Part shown: positions 7,127-15,519 of the stretch, piece by piece
How positions within the stretch are numbered: position 1 is the stretch's first letter
Layout: each line of letters starts with the position of its first letter
Source: Roseiflexus castenholzii DSM 13941
GTDB lineage: Bacteria > Chloroflexota > Chloroflexia > Chloroflexales > Roseiflexaceae
Direction of reading: 5' to 3'
NCBI RefSeq assembly: GCF_000017805.1
Contig: NC_009767.1
Location: 5,063,001 to 5,127,000 of the forward strand
DNA length: 64,000 nt
Program-made: the position numbers and the translations under genes
Notes under the pieces: generated by a model
The model's database searches: none
Seen by the model: only the letters and a program-made list of their open reading frames with translations
What the model was told of the DNA's origin: nothing

Positions 7127-10100
7127 TTGAAGAAGCCAACGTACCTCGAAGCCCTGTGCGAGCGCGTTCTGATCTACGACGGCGCTATGGGCACCAGCAT
7201 CGACACATTCCACCTGACAGCCGCAGACTACGGCGGCGAACAGACATTTGGCGCGCGCGATTATCTGGTCATTACACGCCCCGACGTGATCGAACAGATC
7301 CATGCGTCGTTCCTGGAAGCAGGTGCAGATGTGCTCGAAACCTGCACCTTCCAGTCAACCCGCCCGCGCCTTGAGGAATGGGGACTGGCCGATCAGACGC
7401 ACGCCATCAATGTCGCGGCTGCGCGCCTGGCGCGGCGCGTCGCCGATGCGTTCGAGGCGCGCGATGGACGGCCGCGCTACGTGGCAGGTTCGATGGGTCC
7501 CACCGGGAAACTGCCGTCATCCGATGATCCGGCGCTCTCCGATGTAACATTCGATCAGTTGTCCGACATCTTCTACGAGCAGGCGACCGCGCTGATCGAA
7601 GGCGGCGTCGATGTGTTGCTGGTCGAGACGAGTGTCGATATTCTCGAGGTGAAGGCGGCGCTCGACGGCATTCGCCGCGCAAAGGCGGACCTCAACCGTC
7701 CTGATGTCGCCGTGCAGGCGCAGGTGTTCCTTGATCTCTCCGGCAAGATGCTCCTTGGCACCGAAGTGCCCGCGATCATCGCCACCCTCGAAGCGATGCC
7801 GGTCGATGTGATCGGGCTGAACTGTTCGACCGGTCCTGAGCATATGCGTGAGGCGATCCGGTACATGACCCGCCACTCGCGCAAGCCAATCTCCTGCATT
7901 CCCAACGCCGGTCTGCCGATCGAGGTCAACGGTGAAACGGTCTATCCAATGGAACCAGAACCGTTTGCGCGCATTTTGGGTGAGTATGTCCACGAGTATG
8001 GCGTGGCAGTCGTTGGCGGGTGCTGCGGCACGCGACCGGCGCACATTCGCCGCCTGCGTGAAGTGGTTGGCTTCGTGCCGCCGAAAGTCCGTGATATTGA
8101 ATACATTCCGAGCGTCTCATCAGGGGTGCGCGCAGCGGCGCTGCGGCAGGAAGGCACGCTGACGATCATCGGTGAACGAGTCAATACCCTCGGTTCGCGC
8201 AAGGTCAAACGCCTGCTGTTGAACGAGGACTACGACGGCGTGCTCGAAGTGGCGCGCGAACAGGTCGATTCGGGCGCGCACCTGCTCGATGTATGCGTGG
8301 CAATGACCGAGCGTTCTGATGAGCGCGAGATGATGGTCAAACTGGTTAAAAAACTGACCATGAACGTCGAGTTGCCGCTGGTGATCGATACCACCGAAGC
8401 CGATGTGCTCGAAGCGGCGCTGGCGATCTATCCCGGTCGCGCGGTGGTCAATTCGGTGTCGCTCGAAGGGGGGCGCGGCGATAAGATCGACCGCACGATG
8501 CCGTTGGTGGCGCGCTATGGCGCGGCAACCATCGCCATGACAATCGATGAAGAGGGCATGGCGCATACCGCCGAACGCAAACTGGCGATTGCACAGCGCA
8601 TCGCGCAGATCGCGCAGGACGAGTATGGCGTGCCAAACGAAGCGCTGATCTTCGATGTGCTGACGTTCCCGATCACCACCGGTCAAGCGGAACTGCGCCG
8701 CGCTGCCATCGAAACAATCGAGGGCATTCGCCTGGTGAAACAGCACATTCCCGGATGTTTCACAACCCTCGGCGTCAGCAATCTGAGTTTTGGCGTTGCA
8801 CCGCACGCGCGCGCAACGCTCAACTCGGTGTTCCTCAAGCACGCTGTCGATGCCGGTCTCGATACCGCGATCATCAACCCGGCGCATGTGACGCCATACG
8901 CCGAGATCCCGCCGGAACACATCAAAGTCTGTGAGGACTTGATCTTCGACCGCGACGATCAGGCGCTGGCGCGCTTCATTCAGTTCTTCGAGGAGCACGC
9001 GGCAGACGCAAAAACCGAACGCGCCGATCCAACCGAGGGCATGACAGCGGCGCAGCGTATCCACTGGAAGATCGTCCATCGGAAGAAGGAAGGCATCGAA
9101 GCGGATATCGATCAGGTGATCGCTGAGCGAATCGGTGACATGGAGGCGCGTGCAGGCAATGGAGTGAGCAATCCCGATCGACGCTCGCACGAGTCGCTCG
9201 TTGCGTCACCTTTCCGCAACGCTGCTGCCGTTGATGTGTTGAACACCGTCCTGCTGCCGGCGATGAAGGAAGTCGGCGATCTGTTCGGCGCCGGGCAACT
9301 GATCCTGCCTTTCGTGTTGCAGAGCGCCGAGGTGATGAAACGCGCCGTCGCGCACCTGGAACAGTACCTGGAAAAACTTGAAGGTGTCACCAAGGGCAAA
9401 ATTGTGCTGGCGACGGTCTATGGCGATGTCCACGACATTGGCAAAAACCTGGTGCATACCATTCTTGCCAACAACGGGTATACCGTCTACGACCTCGGCA
9501 AGCAGGTGCCGATCAATACCATCATCGAGAAGGCCGTCGAGGTCAATGCCGATGCCATCGGGTTGTCGGCGCTGCTGGTGAGCACCTCAAAGCAGATGCC
9601 CCTCTGCGTTCAGGAACTCTACCGACGCGGGCTGAAGTTCCCGGTGCTGGTGGGCGGTGCGGCGATCAACAAACAGTACGGGCAGCGCATTTTGTTCGTC
9701 GATGATAACACCCCCTACGAACCAGGCGTCTTCTACTGCAAGGACGCATTTGAGGGATTGGAGACGGTCGATGCGCTGGCAGACCCGACAACCCGTGCGG
9801 CATTTGTCGAGCGCACAAAGGCGGAGGCAGCCGAGGCGCTCGGCAAGAAGCAGCGTGGCCGCGTCGCGCTGGCGGAACTCGGTCGTGCAACGCTAAGCGA
9901 CGCTGCAAAGGTTCGCTCGGCGGTGCGCACCGATGTGCCTGTTCCCACGCCGCCGTTCTGGGGTGCAAAGGTCGTGCGGCGCATCAAACTGGCGGATGTG
10001 GTCGAGTGCCTCGACCGCAATGCACTCTATCGCCTGCAATGGGGCGCAAAGAATGCCAAAGGCGAGGAGTGGGAGCGCCTGAAGGCGGAGTTCGACGCAA

Positions 10101-10753
10101 AAGTGCGCGATCTGGTGCGCGAGGCGGAACGCGATGGCTGGCTCGAGCCGCAGGTAGTGTACGGCTACTACCCATGCCAGAGCGACGGGCATGAGGTGAT
10201 CGTGTACGACCCGCCTTCAACCCTGAACGGCGCGCAGCCGCGCGAATTGACGCGCTTTGTCTTTCCACGCCAGCCAGAGCGCGAACGTCTCTGTCTTGCC
10301 GACTACTTCCGCTCGCGTGAAAGTGGCGAGTATGATGTCGTGGCGCTACAGATCGTCACGATGGGGCGCAAAGTCGATGATCTGACCGAGACGCTGCAAC
10401 ATGCCGGCGACTACGCGCGCGCTTATTTCATCCACGGTTTGGGCGTGTCGCTGGCAGAGGCGCTTGCTGAGTATACGAACCGTCTCATCCGCCAGCAGTT
10501 AGGGCTGAAAGGAACACAGGGCAAACGTTACTCATGGGGCTACCCCGCCTGCCCGGACCTCGAAGAGCACGAGAAACTCTTCCGCGTACTGCCAGCCGAT
10601 CAGATCGGCGTCTCACTGACCGAAGCCTGGCAACTGGTGCCGGAGCAGAGCACGGCAGCCATTGTCATTCATCACCCGGAAGCGAAATACTTTTCGATCG
10701 GATCCGCGCGCGAACGCGCCGAGGAGGATGTTGCCGAGACCTTATCAATTTGA
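7127..10753 (+). CDS. metH: Cobalamin-dependent methionine synthase
   Basis: A 1208-residue four-module MetH that transfers the methyl group from methyl-tetrahydrofolate to homocysteine. Start TTG 7127 follows GAGGTG and aligns with the family N-terminus. Order: Hcy-binding barrel (~1-310) with the zinc Cys residues in GLNCSTGPEHM (~233) and VGGCCGTRP (~299); pterin-binding domain (~345-610, IGERVNTLGSRKVKRLL); helical cap and B12 domain (~640-900) with DVHDIGKN (~767) supplying the cobalt-binding His; and a C-terminal SAM-dependent reactivation domain with SWGYPACPDLEEHEKL (~1136). Length is normal for full-length MetH (~1200-1230). Expression is under the SAM-I riboswitch at 6890-7061. Confidence 0.97.
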   Translation: MKKPTYLEALCERVLIYDGAMGTSIDTFHLTAADYGGEQTFGARDYLVITRPDVIEQIHASFLEAGADVLETCTFQSTRPRLEEWGLADQTHAINVAAARLARRVADAFEARDGRPRYVAGSMGPTGKLPSSDDPALSDVTFDQLSDIFYEQATALIEGGVDVLLVETSVDILEVKAALDGIRRAKADLNRPDVAVQAQVFLDLSGKMLLGTEVPAIIATLEAMPVDVIGLNCSTGPEHMREAIRYMTRHSRKPISCIPNAGLPIEVNGETVYPMEPEPFARILGEYVHEYGVAVVGGCCGTRPAHIRRLREVVGFVPPKVRDIEYIPSVSSGVRAAALRQEGTLTIIGERVNTLGSRKVKRLLLNEDYDGVLEVAREQVDSGAHLLDVCVAMTERSDEREMMVKLVKKLTMNVELPLVIDTTEADVLEAALAIYPGRAVVNSVSLEGGRGDKIDRTMPLVARYGAATIAMTIDEEGMAHTAERKLAIAQRIAQIAQDEYGVPNEALIFDVLTFPITTGQAELRRAAIETIEGIRLVKQHIPGCFTTLGVSNLSFGVAPHARATLNSVFLKHAVDAGLDTAIINPAHVTPYAEIPPEHIKVCEDLIFDRDDQALARFIQFFEEHAADAKTERADPTEGMTAAQRIHWKIVHRKKEGIEADIDQVIAERIGDMEARAGNGVSNPDRRSHESLVASPFRNAAAVDVLNTVLLPAMKEVGDLFGAGQLILPFVLQSAEVMKRAVAHLEQYLEKLEGVTKGKIVLATVYGDVHDIGKNLVHTILANNGYTVYDLGKQVPINTIIEKAVEVNADAIGLSALLVSTSKQMPLCVQELYRRGLKFPVLVGGAAINKQYGQRILFVDDNTPYEPGVFYCKDAFEGLETVDALADPTTRAAFVERTKAEAAEALGKKQRGRVALAELGRATLSDAAKVRSAVRTDVPVPTPPFWGAKVVRRIKLADVVECLDRNALYRLQWGAKNAKGEEWERLKAEFDAKVRDLVREAERDGWLEPQVVYGYYPCQSDGHEVIVYDPPSTLNGAQPRELTRFVFPRQPERERLCLADYFRSRESGEYDVVALQIVTMGRKVDDLTETLQHAGDYARAYFIHGLGVSLAEALAEYTNRLIRQQLGLKGTQGKRYSWGYPACPDLEEHEKLFRVLPADQIGVSLTEAWQLVPEQSTAAIVIHHPEAKYFSIGSARERAEEDVAETLSI

Positions 10754-10842
10754 CAGGGACGCCTGGTGCGGCTATTCTTGCAGAAGATTTTGGGCAGACG
10801 AGCAGGTTGCTCGACACGTTGCAACATTTTCGAGGAACTGCC

Positions 10843-12018
10843 ATGCATCAGGATACCTGGACGCCGCTGATAGGGCCGCGACTCGCCCCGGACGAACATC
10901 TGACCTTTACGATTGCCGGAAACGCTCAAAACGCTTTTGCGCCCTGGTTTGCGCAAGGATTGTGCGCGGCATTGGAACGCCACGGACACGCATTCATTTC
11001 CGCCGATGCGTCGAGCGACGATGAAACGATTGAATCGCCTCCGGCGCGCCTGGTGTTGAACCTGTGCGACATCGACCGGCCACGGCCAATCCATCGCCGC
11101 GGGCAGGGAACATTCGTGGTGACAATCGTCGAAGGCGAAGAGAATCAGCGGGATGTGATGAAGGCGGCTTATCCGCTCATTGTGCGCTCGCTGGCAAATA
11201 TGGTCATCTACAATACGCGCGTGAATGGCGTACTCGAAAGCCATTTCGTCACTATCGAACAAGGGCACTATACCGTGCGACTCGATGGTGACGAACAGGA
11301 CTTTTTCGACCAGATCTACCGGCGTATTCAACCGCTGGCGTGCAGCCATCTGGTGATCAACAATAAGTTCACGCCCGACCTGCCGGATTATCTCTGGAAC
11401 GGCGATGAGGCTACCCGCCAGATCAGTTGGGCGGGCAGGCAACTCGACAGCTTGGGGTTGCTCCCGGCAGCCATTCCAATTCAGGAGTATCTGTCGGAGC
11501 GCGAACTGCGCCACGTCAAGCGGCTGTACGGCATTGGCGGTCTCAGTTATGGCAACCTGAGCGCCCGGGCGCCGCACAACCCTGAGTACTTCTGGATGTC
11601 GGCATCGGGAGTGGATAAGAGCCGCCTTGACATCGTGGGACGTGATATTCTGCTGGTGACGGGGTATGACCCGGAGAACTTGCAGATTAACTTGAGCGTT
11701 CCGCCGCATATCGAACCGCGTCGCGTTTCGGTCGATGCCATCGAGCACTACATGATCTACCGCGAACATCCACAGGTGCACGCAATCATCCACATCCATG
11801 CCTGGTGGCGCGACCCTATTCCGTCAACGCAGGTGAACTACCCATGCGGCACCTACGAACTGGCGGCCGAAGTGGCGGAACTGGTGCGTCAGGCGCCCGA
11901 TCCGTCGCGCGCGGTCATTGGTTTGAAGAATCACGGGTTGACCATCACCGGTCATTCGATCCCGGAAATCTTCGCGCGCATCGAGGGGATGATCGTCCCA
12001 CAGGTGCCAATGTCGTAA
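10843..12018 (+). CDS. Class II aldolase/adducin domain protein
   Basis: A 391-residue protein starting at ATG 10843 behind CGAGGAAC. The C-terminal half carries the class II aldolase fold: LYGIGGLSYGNLSAR (~225), the metal-binding pattern AIIHIHAW (~305) and GLKNHGLTITG near the end. The N-terminal ~190 residues form an additional domain with VVTIVEGEENQRDVMKAAYP. Relatives cleave phosphorylated sugars such as fuculose-1-phosphate or act as epimerases, but the extended N-terminus prevents naming a substrate. It lies 89 bp after metH. A 34-bp imperfect copy of its 3' coding end is present just after the stop. Confidence 0.75.
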   Translation: MHQDTWTPLIGPRLAPDEHLTFTIAGNAQNAFAPWFAQGLCAALERHGHAFISADASSDDETIESPPARLVLNLCDIDRPRPIHRRGQGTFVVTIVEGEENQRDVMKAAYPLIVRSLANMVIYNTRVNGVLESHFVTIEQGHYTVRLDGDEQDFFDQIYRRIQPLACSHLVINNKFTPDLPDYLWNGDEATRQISWAGRQLDSLGLLPAAIPIQEYLSERELRHVKRLYGIGGLSYGNLSARAPHNPEYFWMSASGVDKSRLDIVGRDILLVTGYDPENLQINLSVPPHIEPRRVSVDAIEHYMIYREHPQVHAIIHIHAWWRDPIPSTQVNYPCGTYELAAEVAELVRQAPDPSRAVIGLKNHGLTITGHSIPEIFARIEGMIVPQVPMS

Positions 12019-12033
12019 CGATCACTCATCACG

Positions 12034-12067
12034 ATTTTCGCGCGCATCGAGGGGGATAATCGTCCCG
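12034..12067 (+). repeat. Imperfect copy of the 3' end of the preceding aldolase gene
   Basis: The core TTCGCGCGCATCGAGGGG and following ATCGTCCC repeat the coding sequence at 11968-12000, with about four differences. The copy lies outside any gene. Confidence 0.6.
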
Positions 12068-12133
12068 ATGGCGTCCTGATCGCGCATCCCGCAGTTGCAA
12101 CGCTCACAGAGCGCTAGAAAGCAGCAGAGAATC

Positions 12134-12844
12134 ATGCTGGCAGGGAAGATTGCCATTGTCACCGGCGGTACAGGAGCGCTCGGTGGCGCTGTGGTTCAGG
12201 CGCTACTCAACGCCGGCGCGACAGTGTGGGTACCATATGTTGGCACAGACGACCTCGACCGCCTGCGGAAGCGGATCACGCTGCCCACCGACGCCATATT
12301 GGACGGCGCGCCGCTCGATCTGACCGACGAAGCGGCAGTGTACCAGGCATATGGTCAGGTTGCAGGCACATATGGCGGCATCGACATTCTGGTGAATATT
12401 GCCGGCGGATTCGCTGGCGGCGAACCGGTGCATCGCACTCCCTGGTCGCTCTGGCAGCAGCAACTGGATATCAATCTTAAGACTGCGGTCATTTCCTGTG
12501 CGGCAGCCGTGCCACACATGCTGACGCGCGGCGGCGCAATCGTCAATGTCAGCAGCCGCACTGCAACGCAAAACGCCAGAAATGTGGCAGCATACGGCGC
12601 CGCCAAACGCGCGGTGCTGCAACTGACCGAGGCGCTTGCCGCCGAGCTGCGCGACTCCAACATTACCGCTAATGCTATTCTGCCTAGCGTGATCGATACG
12701 CCCGCCAATCGCGCCGCCGATCCGAACGCCGATCACAGTCGCTGGGTCGCGCCGGAGGCGATTGCGCGCGTTATCCTGTTCCTCGTCGGTCCCGACGCGC
12801 GCATCATTAGCGGCGCGGCAATCCCGGTGTATGGCAGGGCATGA
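12134..12844 (+). CDS. Short-chain dehydrogenase/reductase (SDR)
   Basis: A 236-residue classical SDR. The start ATG 12134 gives MLAGKIAIVTGGTGALG with the dinucleotide-binding TGGTGALG at ~10-17. NVSSR (~140) supplies the catalytic Ser region and YGAAK gives Tyr154 and Lys158; NAILPSVIDTPANR follows. NIAGGFAGG replaces the usual NNAG, as in some carbonyl reductases. Substrate cannot be predicted. It is the last gene before a repeat-filled region. Confidence 0.85.
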   Translation: MLAGKIAIVTGGTGALGGAVVQALLNAGATVWVPYVGTDDLDRLRKRITLPTDAILDGAPLDLTDEAAVYQAYGQVAGTYGGIDILVNIAGGFAGGEPVHRTPWSLWQQQLDINLKTAVISCAAAVPHMLTRGGAIVNVSSRTATQNARNVAAYGAAKRAVLQLTEALAAELRDSNITANAILPSVIDTPANRAADPNADHSRWVAPEAIARVILFLVGPDARIISGAAIPVYGRA

Positions 12845-12864
12845 CGTGAATAGCACACAGATCG

Positions 12865-13135
12865 GCACGGGTTGATTTGGACACGGATCGCCACGGATAC
12901 GACGGAACAGCACGGGTTGATTTGGACACGGATCGCCACGGATACGACGGAACAGCACGGATTAAGAACTTATTCATCATCATCCGTGGCAATCTGTTCC
13001 ATCCGCGTCTATCCGTGTCCTATTCCAGATAGCACACGGATTGGCACAGATACGACGGATTAGCACGGATTAAGAACTTATTCATCATCATCCGTGGCAA
13101 TCCGTTCCATCCGCGTCTATCCGTGTGCTATTCCA
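12865..13135. repeat. Compound direct repeats: 45-bp x2 and 73-bp x2
   Basis: A 45-bp unit (GCACGGGTTGATTTGGACAC...) occurs at 12865-12909 and 12910-12954 with no visible difference. A 73-bp unit (GCACGGATTAAGAACTTATT...) occurs at 12955-13027 and 13063-13135 with few differences. Motifs such as CACGGAT and ATCCGTG recur in both orientations, so the block can form hairpins. It fills the gap between two convergent genes. Confidence 0.85.
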
Positions 13136-13138
13136 ACG

Positions 13139-13996
13139 CTACCGCAGCCGCGCTACTGCCGTCACAATCAGCAGCGTCACCCACAATCCGATGAGCAATA
13201 ATTGCAGAAAGGCGCCGTTCAGCAGGGCGATGACACCAAACCCGACAAGCGGCAGTGCGCCGAGTGCCAGGCCAATGACGGTTGACGCCTGCATCGCCTT
13301 GCCGCGTTTGCGGGTCAGTTGCTCTACAATACGCGCCGTCAGTGCGCCGGTCAGTGGTCCTGCCATCATTGCCAGAAATAACCCCAGAAACGGCACGCCG
13401 CCGAGCACAACGACCAGCACTGAACCGATCAGTGCGGCAAAGAACCCGGTGACGCCGCCGATCAGCATATGCGACAGGTCCGCCTGATAATGCGGTGGAC
13501 GGCGCGCCTTGCGGCACTCCGGGCACAGTTGCCCGACAGGAGTCATTTGCGCACACGAACCGCAGATCGGACGATTGCACTGCACACAGCGCAAGCCGGT
13601 CTCACGGTCGGGGTGAATATAGCAGTAGGCGACTTCAACCGCCGGCGGCTCTGGGGCAGAGAGCAGCGGTGAAGCATCACCGCTCGCCTGCCGTTCCTGA
13701 CGCCGATGCGACGGCGCAATCTGTAGCCCGTCCGCCAGCAATTTCTCGACATACGCCAGGCTGGCCGTTGCTTCAGCGTTCATCGGGTCGATCGCCAGCG
13801 CGCGCCTCAGGTACTCACGCTTCTCGGCAAGGATGGGCGCAACACTGCTCAAACCGATCCAGGCATCGACATTCTCGCTGTCAAGTTCGGTAGCACGGCG
13901 AAATCGAGCGCGCGCAGTAAAGGTGTCACCTGCCAGCGCAGCAGCGCGCCCTTCGGTAATCAGTTGCTGCACTTCGGTGGCGGTCGATTCGGTCAT
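13139..13996 (-). CDS. TPR plus B-box-like zinc-finger membrane protein
   Basis: About 285 residues. The N-terminal ~100 residues are a TPR-like helical repeat (AALAGDTFTARARFRRATEL then EKREYLRRALAIDPMNAEA). A central Cys/His block (YCYIHPDRETGLRCVQCNRP, CGSC, CPEC) resembles a B-box-type zinc finger. Three to four hydrophobic segments follow (MLIGGVTGFFAALIGSVLVV, FLGLFLAMMAGPLTGAL, VIGLALGALPLVGFGVIALL, LLLIGLWVTLLIVTAV). Start ATG 13996 (MTESTATEV) is preferred because GGTGAG precedes it; ATG 14017 would add seven residues. This domain arrangement is common in Chloroflexota proteins of unknown function. Confidence 0.65.
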   Translation of the reverse strand: MTESTATEVQQLITEGRAAALAGDTFTARARFRRATELDSENVDAWIGLSSVAPILAEKREYLRRALAIDPMNAEATASLAYVEKLLADGLQIAPSHRRQERQASGDASPLLSAPEPPAVEVAYCYIHPDRETGLRCVQCNRPICGSCAQMTPVGQLCPECRKARRPPHYQADLSHMLIGGVTGFFAALIGSVLVVVLGGVPFLGLFLAMMAGPLTGALTARIVEQLTRKRGKAMQASTVIGLALGALPLVGFGVIALLNGAFLQLLLIGLWVTLLIVTAVARLR

Positions 13997-14135
13997 GAAC
14001 TCACCGGTCGCCTGCATAACTTGCTCTTTCTCTATGAATTATACCCGGGAAGTTGCTGTGGCCACTCCGATGCTGGTGTTGAATCCGCCGGAATCCCCGG
14101 CTCTCTCCAGACCGTTTATCTTTATGATATCTGTT

Positions 14136-14163
14136 TTGCCAGAACTGTCGCATTGCTTATAAT
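14136..14163 (+). promoter_or_regulatory. Predicted promoter of the lipoprotein glycosidase gene
   Basis: TTGCCA (14136-14141), a 16-bp spacer and TATAAT (14158-14163), about 45 bp ahead of the GTG start at 14209. Confidence 0.5.
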
Positions 14164-14208
14164 ACGCGCGCTTCAACCGTTGTGATGCACCGCTGAGATA
14201 AGGATTCG

Positions 14209-15519
14209 GTGAGGAAAGCGTCATCGGCTATGCATCGTTCCAATATGTGCGTGTTGTCCTGGATTGCGCGATATGGCTTTATCATCGCACTCCTCGCCGC
14301 CTGTGGATCGGCGACGACCAACCCGCTTACCCGCCCTGATATTGATGAAGTGCGCCCCACCACCGCAGCGCAGCCGACGTTGACCACAGCGCCGACACCG
14401 ACGAGAGCGCCGGTCTCTGGAACGCCGCAACCGCGCTTTCTGCGCACATCTGCGCTGCAATTCGGCGTAGTGGCGCATCTGTACTATACCGACCGCAGCC
14501 GGGTGCTGATGCTGACGAAGATCGCTGGCTTCGACTGGGTGCGACAACAGGTACACTGGAAAGATATCGAAGCGGCGCCGGGCGTCTATTACTGGGATGA
14601 ACTGGACCACATCGTCGCCGATGTGTCTGCCAGCAACCTGAAATTGCTGGTGAACATCGTGCAATCGCCGCCATTCTACCCTCCCGGCAATGGCGGCAAG
14701 CCGCGCGACCCGAAGGTTATGGGCAATTTTGTGGCAGCAATGGTGGAACGATATGGAGATCGCATTGCGGCTATCGAGATCTGGAACGAGCCAAACCTGG
14801 CGGTCGAGAATGGCGGGCGCGTTACGCCTGAGGATCCGGGACGGTACGTTGAGATTCTGGCAGAGTGCTATCGCCGCATCAAGGCGATCAACCCCAATAT
14901 CTACGTGCTGGCGGCAGCGCCGGCATCGACCGGCGTGTTCGACCCGGAGCGCGCCATTCCCGATATTGAGTACCTGCGCGCCATGTACACCTACAAGAAC
15001 GGCATGATCCGTGACTATTTCGATGCGCAGGCAGCGCACCCCGGCGGCGCAGCGAACTCCCCCGACTGGCTCTATCCCGAATCTCCCGGCAATCGTCCGG
15101 CGTGGAACGACCATCCGACCCATTACTTCCGCCACGTCGAAAATGTGCGCGCGTTGATGATCGAACACGGTCTCGGCGACCGGCAGATCTGGATTACCGA
15201 ATACGGATGGGCGACGCCAAATACGACACCGGGATTCGAGTTTGGCAACTTGATGACGTTCGACGATCAGGCAGACTATATCGTTCGGGCGATCACGCGA
15301 GTCTATGAGCAGTATCGTGACGAAGAGGGGCGTCCGTGGGTCGGGGCGATGTTTTTATGGAATATGAACTTTGCCGTCCTGTGGGGTGCACAGGGCAACC
15401 CGAACCACGAGCAGGCATCGTTTAGTCTGCTGAATCCCGACTGGAGTCCTCGTCCGGCATTTATTGCACTTCAGGGGTTGCATCAGCGTCTGAAAGTATC
15501 TCAGGGGCGGTCGCCATAA
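14209..15519 (+). CDS. Clan-A-type glycoside hydrolase lipoprotein (GH5/GH39-like)
   Basis: A 436-residue exported lipoprotein. GTG 14209 follows AAGGA; the N-terminus has basic residues, a hydrophobic stretch and the lipobox LLAAC (Cys ~32), then a Thr/Pro-rich linker to ~75. The catalytic region is a TIM-barrel glycosidase: FDWVRQQVHWKDIEAAPGVY, EIWNEPNL with the acid/base Glu at ~194, and WITEYGW with the likely nucleophile Glu at ~331. This matches clan GH-A enzymes, closest in feel to GH39/GH5. Substrate unknown, perhaps a surface polysaccharide. Its last 59 bp overlap the convergent histidine kinase gene. Confidence 0.8.
   Translation: MRKASSAMHRSNMCVLSWIARYGFIIALLAACGSATTNPLTRPDIDEVRPTTAAQPTLTTAPTPTRAPVSGTPQPRFLRTSALQFGVVAHLYYTDRSRVLMLTKIAGFDWVRQQVHWKDIEAAPGVYYWDELDHIVADVSASNLKLLVNIVQSPPFYPPGNGGKPRDPKVMGNFVAAMVERYGDRIAAIEIWNEPNLAVENGGRVTPEDPGRYVEILAECYRRIKAINPNIYVLAAAPASTGVFDPERAIPDIEYLRAMYTYKNGMIRDYFDAQAAHPGGAANSPDWLYPESPGNRPAWNDHPTHYFRHVENVRALMIEHGLGDRQIWITEYGWATPNTTPGFEFGNLMTFDDQADYIVRAITRVYEQYRDEEGRPWVGAMFLWNMNFAVLWGAQGNPNHEQASFSLLNPDWSPRPAFIALQGLHQRLKVSQGRSP

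Noticed and set aside
8120..9190. 356-codon frame opposite metH
   Set aside because: Shadow of high-GC codon usage; metH is complete and conserved across this segment.
13128..13580. 150-codon frame overlapping the TPR membrane protein
   Set aside because: Alternate frame of the real gene, with Arg/Ala bias typical of GC-rich shadows.
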